Origin: Pantoea cypripedii
GTDB lineage: Bacteria > Pseudomonadota > Gammaproteobacteria > Enterobacterales > Enterobacteriaceae
Direction of reading: 5' to 3'
DNA length: 64,000 bases
Assembly: GCF_011395035.1 (NCBI RefSeq)
Contig: NZ_CP024768.1
Location: 1,547,377 to 1,611,376, forward strand
Position 1 is the first letter of the stretch. Every line of letters starts with the position of its first letter. The notes under the pieces are model-generated. The model had not been told where the DNA came from, searched no databases, and was given only the letters and a program-made list of their open reading frames with translations. Below, piece after piece: positions 42,568 to 51,559 of this stretch. A program made the position numbers and the translations under genes.

Positions 42568-43608
42568 TTGACACGTTTGACCCTGGCGTTAGATGCCATG
42601 GGCGGGGATTTCGGTCCCTGCGTGACAGTGCCTGCAGCCTTGCAGGCACTGGCCTCTCATACGCACCTGGTTCTCCTTCTGGTCGGCAAGCCCGACATCA
42701 TCACGCCATTACTTGCCAAAGCGGATTCCTCTGTACTGGAGCGTTTGCGGGTTATTCCTGCCGAATCGGTTATTGCAAGTGATGCCAGACCTTCACAGGC
42801 GATTCGTCACAGTCGCGGTAGCTCAATGCGTATCGCGCTGGAGCTGGTGAAAGAAGGTCAGGCACAAGCCTGTGTCAGTGCGGGAAATACCGGCGCACTG
42901 ATGGGGCTGGCCAAGTTATTACTGAAGCCGCTGGAAGGGATTGAACGTCCGGCGCTGATGACCGTTCTGCCGCACCAGCAGCAGGGGAAAACGGTGGTAC
43001 TGGATCTGGGCGCGAATGTTGAGTCCGACAGTGAAATGCTGGTGCAGTTTGCCGTGATGGGCGCAGTGGTGGCCGAAGAAGTGCTGGGCATTGCGCAACC
43101 GCGTGTGGCATTGCTCAATATCGGACAGGAAGAGACCAAAGGTCTGGAAACTATCCGTATGGCAGCTGCTGTGCTGCGGGAATCACCGCAGATCAACTAT
43201 ATTGGTTATCTTGAGGGGAACGAACTCCTCACTGGCAAAACGGATGTGCTGGTTTGCGATGGCTTTGCTGGCAACGTCACGCTGAAAACCATGGAAGGCG
43301 TGGTAAGAATGTTTCTTTCTCTGCTTAAGTCGTCAGGTGAAGGAAAAAAACGGGCCTGGTGGCTGAAATTGCTTGGTCGTTGGATCCTGAAGCGTCTGAC
43401 AAAGCGTTTCGGTCATCTCAACCCCGACCAGTACAATGGCGCTTGTCTGTTAGGATTGCGCGGGACGGTAATCAAAAGCCACGGTGCGGCGAATCAACGC
43501 GCATTTGCCGTGGCGATAGAGCAGGCAGAGCAGGCGGTGCGGCGGCAAGTCCCTGAGCGGATTGCGGCGCGCCTGGATACTGTATTAGCCAGGAGTGACA
43601 AAGCGTAG
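42568..43608 (+). CDS. plsX: Phosphate acyltransferase PlsX
   Basis: A 346-residue enzyme that turns acyl-ACP into acyl-phosphate for phospholipid synthesis. The start is TTG 42568, as in E. coli, giving MTRLTLALDAMGGDFGP. Conserved: DARPSQAIRHSRGSSMRIALELVKEGQAQACVSAGNTGALMG, LDLGANVESDSEMLVQFAVMG, VLVCDGFAGNVTLKTMEG and NGACLLGLRG-VIKSHG. The C-terminus is about ten residues shorter than E. coli (356). Its TAG is immediately followed by the fabH ATG. Confidence 0.96.
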   Translation: MTRLTLALDAMGGDFGPCVTVPAALQALASHTHLVLLLVGKPDIITPLLAKADSSVLERLRVIPAESVIASDARPSQAIRHSRGSSMRIALELVKEGQAQACVSAGNTGALMGLAKLLLKPLEGIERPALMTVLPHQQQGKTVVLDLGANVESDSEMLVQFAVMGAVVAEEVLGIAQPRVALLNIGQEETKGLETIRMAAAVLRESPQINYIGYLEGNELLTGKTDVLVCDGFAGNVTLKTMEGVVRMFLSLLKSSGEGKKRAWWLKLLGRWILKRLTKRFGHLNPDQYNGACLLGLRGTVIKSHGAANQRAFAVAIEQAEQAVRRQVPERIAARLDTVLARSDKA

Positions 43609-44562
43609 ATGTTTACCAAAATTCTCGGTACGGGCAGCTATTTGCCTAGCCAGGTGCGCAGCAACGCGGACCTGGAAAAAATGGTGGAGACTTCGGACGA
43701 GTGGATTGTCACCCGTACCGGTATCCGTGAGCGCCGCATTGCTGCGCCGGATGAAACAGTAGCGAGCATGGGTTACTCGGCAGCACAACGCGCCCTCGAA
43801 ATGGCGGGTGTGGCAGCCAGTGATGTGGGCTTAATTATTGTCGCGACGACATCGTCCAGCCACGCATTCCCCAGTTCAGCCTGCATGATCCAGCAAATGC
43901 TGGAAATCGACGATTGCGCCGCTTTTGATCTTGCGGCTGCCTGCGCGGGCTTTACCTATGCGCTGAGCGTAGCCGATCAGTACATCAAAAATGGCGCGGT
44001 GAAACATGCGCTGGTGATTGGAGCTGACGTGCTGGCACGCACGCTCGATCCGGCTGACCGTGGCACCATTATTTTGTTTGGTGATGGTGCGGGTGCTGTG
44101 GTACTCGGCCAGAGCAGCGAGCCGGGCATCATTTCGACCCATCTGCATGCAGACGGCCGCTACGGCAAATTGCTGACTCTGCCGTATCAGGATCGTGAGA
44201 ACCAGGACCAACCCGCGTATCTCACCATGGCAGGCAACGAAGTCTTCAAAGTGGCAGTGACTGAGCTGGCGCATATTGTTGATGAAACGTTGCAGGCGAA
44301 TAATCTTGATCGCGAAATGCTCGACTGGCTGGTTCCTCATCAGGCCAACCTGCGCATTATTAGCGCTACAGCAAAAAAACTCGGTATGGGAATGGATAAA
44401 GTGGTGGTGACGCTGGATCGTCACGGTAACACTTCAGCCGCATCCGTACCCAGCGCGCTGGATGAAGCCGTCCGTGATGGCCGTATTAAGCCCGGACAAC
44501 TGATTCTGCTGGAAGCCTTTGGTGGTGGTTTCACCTGGGGTTCCGCGCTGGTTCGCTTTTGA
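43609..44562 (+). CDS. fabH: 3-oxoacyl-ACP synthase III FabH
   Basis: A 317-residue condensing enzyme that starts fatty-acid synthesis from acetyl-CoA and malonyl-ACP. The catalytic triad is present: Cys112 in AACAGFTYAL, His244-region LVPHQANLRI, and Asn274-region DRHGNTSAASVP. Length equals E. coli. It directly follows plsX and precedes fabD by 15 bases, an operon conserved across gamma-proteobacteria. Confidence 0.98.
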   Translation: MFTKILGTGSYLPSQVRSNADLEKMVETSDEWIVTRTGIRERRIAAPDETVASMGYSAAQRALEMAGVAASDVGLIIVATTSSSHAFPSSACMIQQMLEIDDCAAFDLAAACAGFTYALSVADQYIKNGAVKHALVIGADVLARTLDPADRGTIILFGDGAGAVVLGQSSEPGIISTHLHADGRYGKLLTLPYQDRENQDQPAYLTMAGNEVFKVAVTELAHIVDETLQANNLDREMLDWLVPHQANLRIISATAKKLGMGMDKVVVTLDRHGNTSAASVPSALDEAVRDGRIKPGQLILLEAFGGGFTWGSALVRF

Positions 44563-44577
44563 TTACAGGAACGAAAG

Positions 44578-45510
44578 ATGACGCAATTTGCTTTTGTGTT
44601 CCCGGGACAGGGATCGCAGACCGTAGGTATGCTGGCCGAGCTGGCTGCTGAATACCCGCAGGTAGAAGCCACTTTCCGTGAAGCTTCTGATGCGCTGGGT
44701 TATGACTTATGGCAACTGGTCCAACAGGGACCGGCAGAAGAATTGAATAAAACCTGGCAGACACAGCCGGCGTTGCTGGCTGCATCCGTCGCAATTTATC
44801 GCGTCTGGCAGAGCAAAAATGCCGCGCAACCGGTGCTGATGGCTGGCCACAGCCTGGGTGAATACTCGGCGCTGGTTTGCGCAGGGGTACTGAATTTTGC
44901 CGATGCCATCAAACTGGTGGAACTGCGCGGTAAATTGATGCAGGAAGCCGTTCCGGAAGGTACTGGCGCGATGCAGGCCATTATTGGTCTTGATGATGCG
45001 GCGATCCGTAAAGCCTGTGAAGAGAGTGCGCAAGGGCAGGTGGTTTCACCCGTCAACTTCAACTCTCCGGGTCAGGTTGTTATCGCGGGCAACAAAGAAG
45101 CGGTTGAACGTGCGGGCGCAGCCTGTAAAGCAGCCGGTGCCAAACGCGCACTGCCGTTACCGGTCAGTGTGCCATCACACTGCGCCCTGATGAAGCCAGC
45201 GGCAGAGAAACTGGCCGTTGCGCTTGAAGCCATCAGCTTTAATGCGCCTTCTGTGCCGGTGGTCAACAATGTTGATGTGAAGTGCGAAACCGCACCAGAC
45301 GCCATTCGTAGCGCATTGGTGCGTCAGCTGTATAGCCCGGTTCGCTGGACCGAGGCCGTTGAATTTATTGCCACACAAGGTGTGACTCAGCTGCTGGAGA
45401 TGGGTCCAGGTAAAGTGCTGACGGGTCTCACCAAACGTATTGTGGATAGCCTGACCGCTGCAGCGGTGAACGATCCTGCTTCACTGACGGCAGCGCTTAC
45501 CCAGGAATAA
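44578..45510 (+). CDS. fabD: Malonyl-CoA:ACP transacylase FabD
   Basis: A 310-residue transferase that loads malonyl groups on ACP. The GHSLGEYSAL motif places the nucleophile at Ser92, as in E. coli (309 residues). The N-terminal FVFPGQGSQ and the His in the catalytic SVPSHCALM segment (about residue 202) are also there. It is 10 bases upstream of fabG. Confidence 0.98.
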   Translation: MTQFAFVFPGQGSQTVGMLAELAAEYPQVEATFREASDALGYDLWQLVQQGPAEELNKTWQTQPALLAASVAIYRVWQSKNAAQPVLMAGHSLGEYSALVCAGVLNFADAIKLVELRGKLMQEAVPEGTGAMQAIIGLDDAAIRKACEESAQGQVVSPVNFNSPGQVVIAGNKEAVERAGAACKAAGAKRALPLPVSVPSHCALMKPAAEKLAVALEAISFNAPSVPVVNNVDVKCETAPDAIRSALVRQLYSPVRWTEAVEFIATQGVTQLLEMGPGKVLTGLTKRIVDSLTAAAVNDPASLTAALTQE

Positions 45511-45520
45511 GAGGAAAATC

Positions 45521-46255
45521 ATGAGCTTTGAAGGTAAAGTTGCGCTGGTTACCGGCGCGAGCCGCGGCATCGGTCGCGCCATTGCGGAAACGCTGGCAGC
45601 GCGTGGTGCTAAAGTGGTGGGTACCGCCACCAGCGAAAGCGGCGCGGAGGCAATCAGTGCTTACCTCGGCGACAGCGGCAAAGGTCTGCTGCTGAACGTG
45701 ACCGATCCTGCCTCGATTGAGAGCGTACTTGATAAAGTTCGCGCAGAATTTGGCGAAGTGGACATTTTAGTCAATAATGCAGGCATTACGCGTGATAATC
45801 TGCTGATGCGCATGAAAGACGATGAATGGTCGGATATCCTGGATACCAACCTGACATCAGTTTTCCGCCTTTCTAAGGCGGTTATGCGTGCCATGATGAA
45901 AAAACGTGTGGGCCGTATCATCACCATTGGTTCTGTAGTTGGAACCATGGGTAACGCGGGCCAGGCAAACTATGCTGCAGCAAAGGCAGGTTTGATTGGC
46001 TTTAGCAAATCACTGGCGCGAGAAGTCGCGTCACGTGGCATTACCGTGAACGTCGTGGCTCCGGGCTTTATTGAAACGGATATGACGCGCGCACTGAACG
46101 AAGATCAACGCTCGGGCATTCTGGCTGAAGTTCCGGCAGGTCGCTTAGGCAACCCGCAGGAAATCGCCAATGCAGTAGCATTCTTAGCCTCTGACGAAGC
46201 AGCCTACATCACAGGTGAAACGCTGCACGTCAATGGCGGCATGTACATGGTCTGA
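45521..46255 (+). CDS. fabG: 3-oxoacyl-ACP reductase FabG
   Basis: A 244-residue NADPH-dependent short-chain dehydrogenase that reduces beta-ketoacyl-ACP. The cofactor motif TGASRGIGRAIAE, the NNAG motif, and the catalytic Ser (IGSVVGTMGN) with Tyr151 and Lys155 (NYAAAKAGLIG) are complete. Length equals E. coli. GAGGAAAATC precedes the start. A 154-base gap with its own promoter separates it from acpP. Confidence 0.98.
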   Translation: MSFEGKVALVTGASRGIGRAIAETLAARGAKVVGTATSESGAEAISAYLGDSGKGLLLNVTDPASIESVLDKVRAEFGEVDILVNNAGITRDNLLMRMKDDEWSDILDTNLTSVFRLSKAVMRAMMKKRVGRIITIGSVVGTMGNAGQANYAAAKAGLIGFSKSLAREVASRGITVNVVAPGFIETDMTRALNEDQRSGILAEVPAGRLGNPQEIANAVAFLASDEAAYITGETLHVNGGMYMV

Positions 46256-46335
46256 TAATCACGAAAACATTTGCATTATTTGCGGCAAAAACCGCAGAAT
46301 AGCGTAAAATCGTGGTTCGACCGGCCGGGATTTTG

Positions 46336-46363
46336 TTGCATCTTTTTCAACATTTTATACACT
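46336..46363 (+). promoter_or_regulatory. acpP promoter
   Basis: TTGCAT (46336-46341), 16 bases, TACACT (46358-46363). The block TTGCATCTTTTTCAACATTT and the following bases closely match the E. coli acpP promoter region as I recall it. Confidence 0.7.
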
Positions 46364-46409
46364 ACGAAAACCATCGCACAAAGCGAGTTTTGATAGGAAA
46401 TTGAATAGC

Positions 46410-46652
46410 ATGAGCACTAAGACTATTGAGGAACGCGTTAAGCAAATCACTGTTGATCAACTGGGCTGCAAAGAGGAACAGGTTACCAACAATGCTGCTT
46501 TCGTTGAAGACCTGGGCGCTGATTCTCTTGATACGGTTGAACTGGTGATGGCTCTGGAAGAAGAGTTCGATACTGAGATTCCAGACGAAGAAGCTGAGAA
46601 AATCACTACCGTTCAGGCAGCGATCGACTACATCACTAGCCACCAAGGCTAA
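46410..46652 (+). CDS. acpP: Acyl carrier protein AcpP
   Basis: An 80-residue carrier of acyl chains during fatty-acid synthesis, bound through 4'-phosphopantetheine. The attachment Ser39 lies in GADSLDTVELVMALEEEF, identical to E. coli. The N-terminal helix is unlike the usual enterobacterial sequence: MSTKTIEERVKQITVDQLGCKEEQ has two more residues than the E. coli protein and a Cys at position 20, where E. coli has Val. GGAAA lies about ten bases before ATG 46410; an upstream in-frame TTG is less likely. It has its own strong promoter, and a hairpin follows before fabF. Confidence 0.96.
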   Translation: MSTKTIEERVKQITVDQLGCKEEQVTNNAAFVEDLGADSLDTVELVMALEEEFDTEIPDEEAEKITTVQAAIDYITSHQG

Positions 46653-46662
46653 TGAATATCTT

Positions 46663-46690
46663 CAGGCGGTCGCTCGACCGCCTGAGTTTT
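46663..46690 (+). terminator. Partial terminator between acpP and fabF
   Basis: CAGGCGGTCG (46663-46672) pairs with CGACCGCCTG (46675-46684), followed by AGTTTTATT. The short T run suggests partial termination, giving more acpP than fabF transcript. Confidence 0.65.
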
Positions 46691-46736
46691 ATTGTTTGCC
46701 CCAAATAGTTTTTTTATCCCTCCCTGGAGGACGAAC

Positions 46737-47978
46737 GTGTCTAAGCGTCGTGTAGTTGTGACCGGTCTTGGCATGTTGTCTCCTGTCGGCAATACCGTAG
46801 AGTCTACCTGGAGTACTCTCCTTGCCGGTCAGAGCGGCATTACCCTGATCGACCATTTTGATACTAGTGCCTATGCAACACGTTTTGCTGGTCTGGTAAA
46901 AGATTTCAATTGTGATGAATTCATCTCGCGCAAAGATCAGCGCAAGATGGATGATTTCATCCAATACGGCATTGTTGCCGGTATACAGGCTATGCATGAC
47001 TCCGGTCTGGTAGTCACTGATGAAAATGCCGGTCGCGTTGGTGCGGCGATTGGTTCTGGCATCGGTGGACTGGGTTTAATTGAAGAAAACCATAGCTCGC
47101 TGGTGAATGGCGGTCCGCGCAAAATCAGCCCGTTCTTTGTGCCTTCCACCATTGTAAATATGGTCGCAGGTCACCTGACGATTATGTTTGGCCTCAAAGG
47201 TCCGAGCATTTCAATCGCGACAGCTTGTACTTCAGGTGTCCATAACATCGGTCATGCTGCGCGCATCATTGCTTACAACGATGCAGACGTCATGCTTGCC
47301 GGTGGCGCTGAAAAAGCCAGTACGCCGCTGGGCGTGGGTGGTTTTGGCGCTGCGCGTGCGCTCTCAACCCATAACGAGAACCCGCAGGCGGCAAGTCGTC
47401 CCTGGGATAAAGATCGTGATGGTTTTGTACTGGGCGATGGCGCAGGTATCGTGGTACTGGAAGAGTATGAGCACGCGAAAAAACGCGGTGCGAAAATTTA
47501 TGCTGAAGTTGTTGGCTTTGGCATGAGTAGCGATGCTTACCACATGACATCACCACCGGAAAACGGTGCGGGCGCGGCGCTGGCGATGGCTAACGCATTG
47601 CGCGATGCGCAGCTGAACCCGGAACAGATCGGCTATGTCAACGCGCATGGCACTTCAACGCCAGCCGGTGATAAAGCCGAAGCTCAGGCGGTGAAATCGA
47701 TCTTTGGTGCGTCAGCCAGCTCCGTTATGGTCAGCTCAACGAAATCGATGACCGGCCATCTGCTCGGTGCAGCAGGTGCGGTAGAGTCGATCTACTCGAT
47801 CCTGGCACTGCGCGACCAGGCGATTCCGCCGACTATCAACCTCGACAACCCGGATGAAGGTTGCGATCTGGATTTCGTGCCTCATACCGCACGCCAGGTC
47901 AGCGGTATGGAATATACGCTCTGTAACTCCTTCGGATTCGGTGGAACCAACGGTTCTCTGATTTTCCGTAAGGTGTAA
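46737..47978 (+). CDS. fabF: 3-oxoacyl-ACP synthase II FabF
   Basis: A 413-residue condensing enzyme that elongates acyl-ACPs and makes cis-vaccenate. I start at GTG 46737 (MSKRRVVVTGLGM), which has GGAGG six bases upstream and gives exactly the E. coli length; the open frame before it has no homology. The nucleophilic Cys lies in IATACTSGVHNIG (about residue 164) and the two catalytic His in YVNAHGTSTPAGD and STKSMTGHLLGAAG. A terminator follows. Confidence 0.98.
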   Translation: MSKRRVVVTGLGMLSPVGNTVESTWSTLLAGQSGITLIDHFDTSAYATRFAGLVKDFNCDEFISRKDQRKMDDFIQYGIVAGIQAMHDSGLVVTDENAGRVGAAIGSGIGGLGLIEENHSSLVNGGPRKISPFFVPSTIVNMVAGHLTIMFGLKGPSISIATACTSGVHNIGHAARIIAYNDADVMLAGGAEKASTPLGVGGFGAARALSTHNENPQAASRPWDKDRDGFVLGDGAGIVVLEEYEHAKKRGAKIYAEVVGFGMSSDAYHMTSPPENGAGAALAMANALRDAQLNPEQIGYVNAHGTSTPAGDKAEAQAVKSIFGASASSVMVSSTKSMTGHLLGAAGAVESIYSILALRDQAIPPTINLDNPDEGCDLDFVPHTARQVSGMEYTLCNSFGFGGTNGSLIFRKV

Positions 47979-47998
47979 GTCGTTCCGTCCAGAACAGA

Positions 47999-48022
47999 GG
48001 CCCGCAATGCGGGCCTTTTTTT
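47999..48022 (+). terminator. Terminator of fabF
   Basis: GGCCCGC (47999-48005) pairs with GCGGGCC (48009-48015) around 3 bases and is followed by seven T (48016-48022). Confidence 0.92.
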
Positions 48023-48102
48023 ATATTTTGTCACGCAGTCGCGTGGAATCTTACGGCCTTCAATGGTATTCAAAGCAAGGTCAATTCATTGAGGTCGTTA
48101 TG

Positions 48103-48915
48103 ATGTGGATAAATGGAGCAGAACAGACGCAGCTTGCAGCGCGCGACCGTGCGGTGCAGTTTGGCGATGGCTGTTTCACCACCGCTGCGGTGATAAACGG
48201 ACAGATTCAGCTGTTAGCCGCCCATCTGCAACGTTTGAAACAGGGTTGTGAACGCCTGCTGATGGCTGAACCTGACTGGCAGCAACTCGAAGCAGAAATG
48301 CTGGCTGCCGCACAAGGGCAGCAACGGGCGGTGTTAAAAGTGATTCTGACGCCCGGTGCGGGTGGTCGCGGCTACAGTCGGTCAGGATGCAGCCACCCCA
48401 CGCGGATTCTCTCTCTCTCCCCCTGGCCCCACCATTATCAGACCCTGCAACAACAGGGGGCGAGGCTGGTGACCAGCCCGGTGCCGCTGGCACGCAATCC
48501 GCTGCTGGCGGGAATTAAACACCTGAATCGGCTGGAGCAGGTGCTGATTCGCCACCATCTTGACCAGACGGCAGCCGACGAGGCGCTGGTGCTTGACACT
48601 GAGGGGACGGTGGTGGAATGCTGTGCGGCCAATTTATTCTGGCGCGAGGGCGATGAGATATTCACGCCACGTCTCGACCAGGCTGGCGTTGCTGGCATTA
48701 TGCGGCGTTTTCTGATGGCGCAGATGGCGGCTGCGGGCCAGGATTGTCAGTTGATTGATGGTAACAGGGAGCGGATCCTTGCCGCTGATGAAGTGGTGAT
48801 TTGCAATGCCCTGATGCCCGTTTTACCCGTGCGAAGTATTGACGATGTTTCGTTCACCGCACGTTCGCTGTACCAGAAACTGCTTGGCAGTTGCCAGAAA
48901 ATGGAAGCACCATGA
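48103..48915 (+). CDS. pabC: 4-amino-4-deoxychorismate lyase PabC
   Basis: A 270-residue PLP enzyme that splits aminodeoxychorismate into p-aminobenzoate and pyruvate for folate synthesis. Family start MWINGAEQTQLAARDRAVQFGDGCFTTAAV; PLP Lys in LLAGIKHLNRLEQVL; ECCAANLFW binds the cofactor phosphate. I prefer ATG 48103, eight bases after GAGG; ATG 48100 is equally open. The open frame upstream is not homologous. Its TGA overlaps the mltG ATG (ATGA), so the pair is coupled. Confidence 0.95.
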   Translation: MWINGAEQTQLAARDRAVQFGDGCFTTAAVINGQIQLLAAHLQRLKQGCERLLMAEPDWQQLEAEMLAAAQGQQRAVLKVILTPGAGGRGYSRSGCSHPTRILSLSPWPHHYQTLQQQGARLVTSPVPLARNPLLAGIKHLNRLEQVLIRHHLDQTAADEALVLDTEGTVVECCAANLFWREGDEIFTPRLDQAGVAGIMRRFLMAQMAAAGQDCQLIDGNRERILAADEVVICNALMPVLPVRSIDDVSFTARSLYQKLLGSCQKMEAP

Positions 48916-49931
48916 CCCGAATGAAAAAAATTATCGCCAGCGCCACGGCGATTATTGGCCTCGCAGCGGCCTTTAGTTATTGGCAAATTGAACGTTTCGC
49001 CGATACACCGTTAACCCTGCATCAGGAAACCATTTTTACTCTGCCAGCAGGGACTGGCCGGGTGGCACTTGAAGCACAGCTGGAAAGTGAGCATGTGATT
49101 GCACCGAGCCTGTGGTTTGGTCCGTTGCTGAAGCTGGAGCCAGAGCTGGCGCGCTTTAAGGCCGGTACTTATCGTCTCGAAAGCAACATGACGGTGCGTC
49201 AGTTGCTGGCATTGCTGGCGAGTGGCAAGGAAGCGCAGTTTCCGCTGCGTTTTGTGGAAGGTTCCCGCCTGAAAGAGTGGCTGGAGCAACTGCGTGCGGC
49301 CCCTTATCTCAAACACACTCTGAAAGATGATCAGTTTGCGACGGTGGCGGCAGCGCTAAAACTTGATGCCAGCCAGCTTGAAGGCGGCTTTTATCCCGAT
49401 ACTTATCTCTACACCGCCAACACCAGCGATGTCGCGCTGCTGGAACGTGCCCATGCGCGCATGAACAAGCTGGTGGATGAGATCTGGCAGAATCGTATGG
49501 ATAACCTGCCTTATAAGAAAGAGCAGGATCTGGTTACGATGGCGTCGATCATCGAGAAAGAAACCGGCGTCAGCGAGGAGCGCGCGCGGGTGGCCTCGGT
49601 GTTTATCAACCGCTTGCGGATTGGCATGAAGCTACAGACCGATCCGACGGTGATTTATGGCATGGGCGATAGCTATGCTGGAACGTTGACGCGTAAAGAT
49701 CTCGACACGCCAACCGATTACAATACTTATACCATTAGCGGCATGCCACCGGGTCCGATTGCCATGCCGGGCCGGGCTTCACTGGAAGCGGCAGCGCACC
49801 CGGAAAAAAGCAATTACCTCTACTTTGTGGCTGATGGTAAAGGTGGTCACACCTTTACCACTAATCTGGTCAGCCATAATAAAGCCGTGCAGGCGTATCG
49901 GCTGGCAATGAAGGAAAAAAATGAAAAGTAA
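48912..49931 (+). CDS. mltG: Endolytic murein transglycosylase MltG (YceG)
   Basis: A 339-residue inner-membrane lytic transglycosylase that cuts nascent glycan strands and sets their length. A short N-terminus (MTRMKKIIASATAIIGLAAAFSYW) gives one membrane anchor (about 5-25). A LysM-like domain follows (EETIFTLPAGTGRVALEAQL-type start), then the YceG catalytic domain with the active Glu in MASIIEKETGV. C-terminal VADGKGGHTFTTNLVSHNKAV is conserved. ATG 48912 overlaps the pabC stop. The last 11 bases overlap tmk. Confidence 0.95.
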   Translation: MTRMKKIIASATAIIGLAAAFSYWQIERFADTPLTLHQETIFTLPAGTGRVALEAQLESEHVIAPSLWFGPLLKLEPELARFKAGTYRLESNMTVRQLLALLASGKEAQFPLRFVEGSRLKEWLEQLRAAPYLKHTLKDDQFATVAAALKLDASQLEGGFYPDTYLYTANTSDVALLERAHARMNKLVDEIWQNRMDNLPYKKEQDLVTMASIIEKETGVSEERARVASVFINRLRIGMKLQTDPTVIYGMGDSYAGTLTRKDLDTPTDYNTYTISGMPPGPIAMPGRASLEAAAHPEKSNYLYFVADGKGGHTFTTNLVSHNKAVQAYRLAMKEKNEK

Positions 49932-50556
49932 GTTTATCGTCATCGAAGGCCTGGAAGGGGCAGGCAAAACCACGGCGCGTGATGCCGTGGTTGCGGTGCT
50001 CCATGAGCAGGGCATTGATGACCTGGTCTTCACGCGTGAACCGGGCGGTACACCGCTGGCGGAACAGCTGCGTGTGCTGGTTAAGCAAGGGATTGATGGC
50101 GAAACGCTCACCGATCAAGCGGAACTGCTGATGCTCTACGCTGCGCGCGTCCAGCTGGTGGAGAATGTCATCAAGCCAGCGCTGGCGCGGGGTGCCTGGG
50201 TAATTGGCGATCGTCATGATCTGTCCTCTCAGGCTTATCAGGGCGGCGGACGCGGCCTGGATACCCAACTGATGAATACCTTACGTGACGCGGTGCTGGG
50301 TGAATTCCGCCCCGATTGTACCCTGTATCTCGACGTCACTCCGGAAATTGGTTTACAGCGTGCGCGTGCACGTGGCGAACTGGACCGTATCGAGCAGGAA
50401 TCGCTGCGCTTTTTTGAACGCACCCGTGAACGTTATCTGGCGCTGGCGGCGAAAGATGCTTCCATTATCACCATTGATGCCACGCAGCCGTTGCCGCAGG
50501 TAACACAGTCAATCCAGTCCGCCGTTCGTCACTGGCTGGCAGGTCAAACGGCATGA
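49921..50556 (+). CDS. tmk: Thymidylate kinase Tmk
   Basis: A 211-residue dTMP kinase (dTMP to dTDP). P-loop GLEGAGKTT (residues 10-18), the DR motif FTREPGGTPLAEQLR and the lid/TMP region GDRHDLSSQAYQGGGRG are present. Length close to E. coli (213). AAGGAAAAAA before the ATG is inside the mltG end; 11-base overlap with mltG and 4-base overlap with holB indicate a translationally coupled operon. Confidence 0.97.
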   Translation: MKSKFIVIEGLEGAGKTTARDAVVAVLHEQGIDDLVFTREPGGTPLAEQLRVLVKQGIDGETLTDQAELLMLYAARVQLVENVIKPALARGAWVIGDRHDLSSQAYQGGGRGLDTQLMNTLRDAVLGEFRPDCTLYLDVTPEIGLQRARARGELDRIEQESLRFFERTRERYLALAAKDASIITIDATQPLPQVTQSIQSAVRHWLAGQTA

Positions 50557-51542
50557 ACTGGTATCCGTGGCTAAACCAGCCGTACCGGCAAATTATTGCC
50601 CGTCATCAAAGCCATCAGGCGCACCATGCGCTGTTAATTCAGGCGATCGAGGGGATGGGTGACGATGCACTGGTTTGGGGTGTCAGCCGCTGGCTGATGT
50701 GCCAGCAACCCGAAGGGCTAAAGAGCTGTGGTCACTGCCACGGTTGCCATTTGATGCAGGCGCAGACGCATCCTGACTGGTATCGTCTTGAGGCCGAGAA
50801 GGGCAAATCCTCGCTGGGGATAGATGCGGTACGTGACGTCACGGAAAAACTGTATCATTTTGCTCAGCAGGGAGGGGCGAAAGTGGTGTGGTTGCCTGAC
50901 GCGGCACAACTGACCGAAGCTGCCGCCAATGCGTTGCTGAAAACCCTGGAAGAACCGCCCGCTAATACCTGGTTTTTCCTCAGCACCCGTGAGCCGTCGC
51001 GTTTGCTCGCCACGCTGCGCAGCCGTTGCATGACCTGGCATCTCTCGCCCCCTGATGAAATTCATAGCCTGCAATGGTTGCAAAAACAGATTTCCCAAGC
51101 GGAAGAGACGCTGCGTGCTGCGCTGCGCTTAAGCAACGGCGCACCTGCGGCCGCGCTGGCGTTGTTGCAACCTGAGCGATGGCAGGCCCGCCAGGCATTG
51201 TGCGACGCACTGCCCGGTGCTTTGTCGCAGGATCTGTTGCAACTGCTGCCCTCGCTAAACAGTGATGATGTCGCCGACCGCCTGGCCTGGCTGCTTTCGC
51301 TGTTGGTTGATGCGATGAAAGTCCAGCAGGGTGCCAATCGCTGGTTAAGCAACGGCGATCGTCCGGACGTGGTGACGCTGCTGGCGCAACAGTTGAACAG
51401 CAGCGCTCTGAGTGCCAGCGTGCAGTTGTGGATGCAGTGTCGTGAACAATTGCAGCAGGTGACTGCGCTCAATCGCGAATTAATGTTGACCGATCGTTTG
51501 CTGAGCTGGGGCCGTCTGCTGACGCCAGCCACCATCGGCTAA
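50553..51542 (+). CDS. holB: DNA polymerase III subunit delta' (HolB)
   Basis: A 329-residue clamp-loader subunit. The zinc-binding Cys cluster is visible in LKSCGHCHGCHLM, plus MCQQ just before it. The Walker A site is degenerate, as usual for delta', and the sensor region ANALLKTLEEPPANTWFFLSTREPSRLLATLRSRC has the conserved SRC arginine finger. C-terminal domain is helical. It starts inside the tmk stop (ATGA). Confidence 0.95.
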   Translation: MNWYPWLNQPYRQIIARHQSHQAHHALLIQAIEGMGDDALVWGVSRWLMCQQPEGLKSCGHCHGCHLMQAQTHPDWYRLEAEKGKSSLGIDAVRDVTEKLYHFAQQGGAKVVWLPDAAQLTEAAANALLKTLEEPPANTWFFLSTREPSRLLATLRSRCMTWHLSPPDEIHSLQWLQKQISQAEETLRAALRLSNGAPAAALALLQPERWQARQALCDALPGALSQDLLQLLPSLNSDDVADRLAWLLSLLVDAMKVQQGANRWLSNGDRPDVVTLLAQQLNSSALSASVQLWMQCREQLQQVTALNRELMLTDRLLSWGRLLTPATIG

Positions 51543-51559
51543 TTGTAAAAGAGAGAAGT

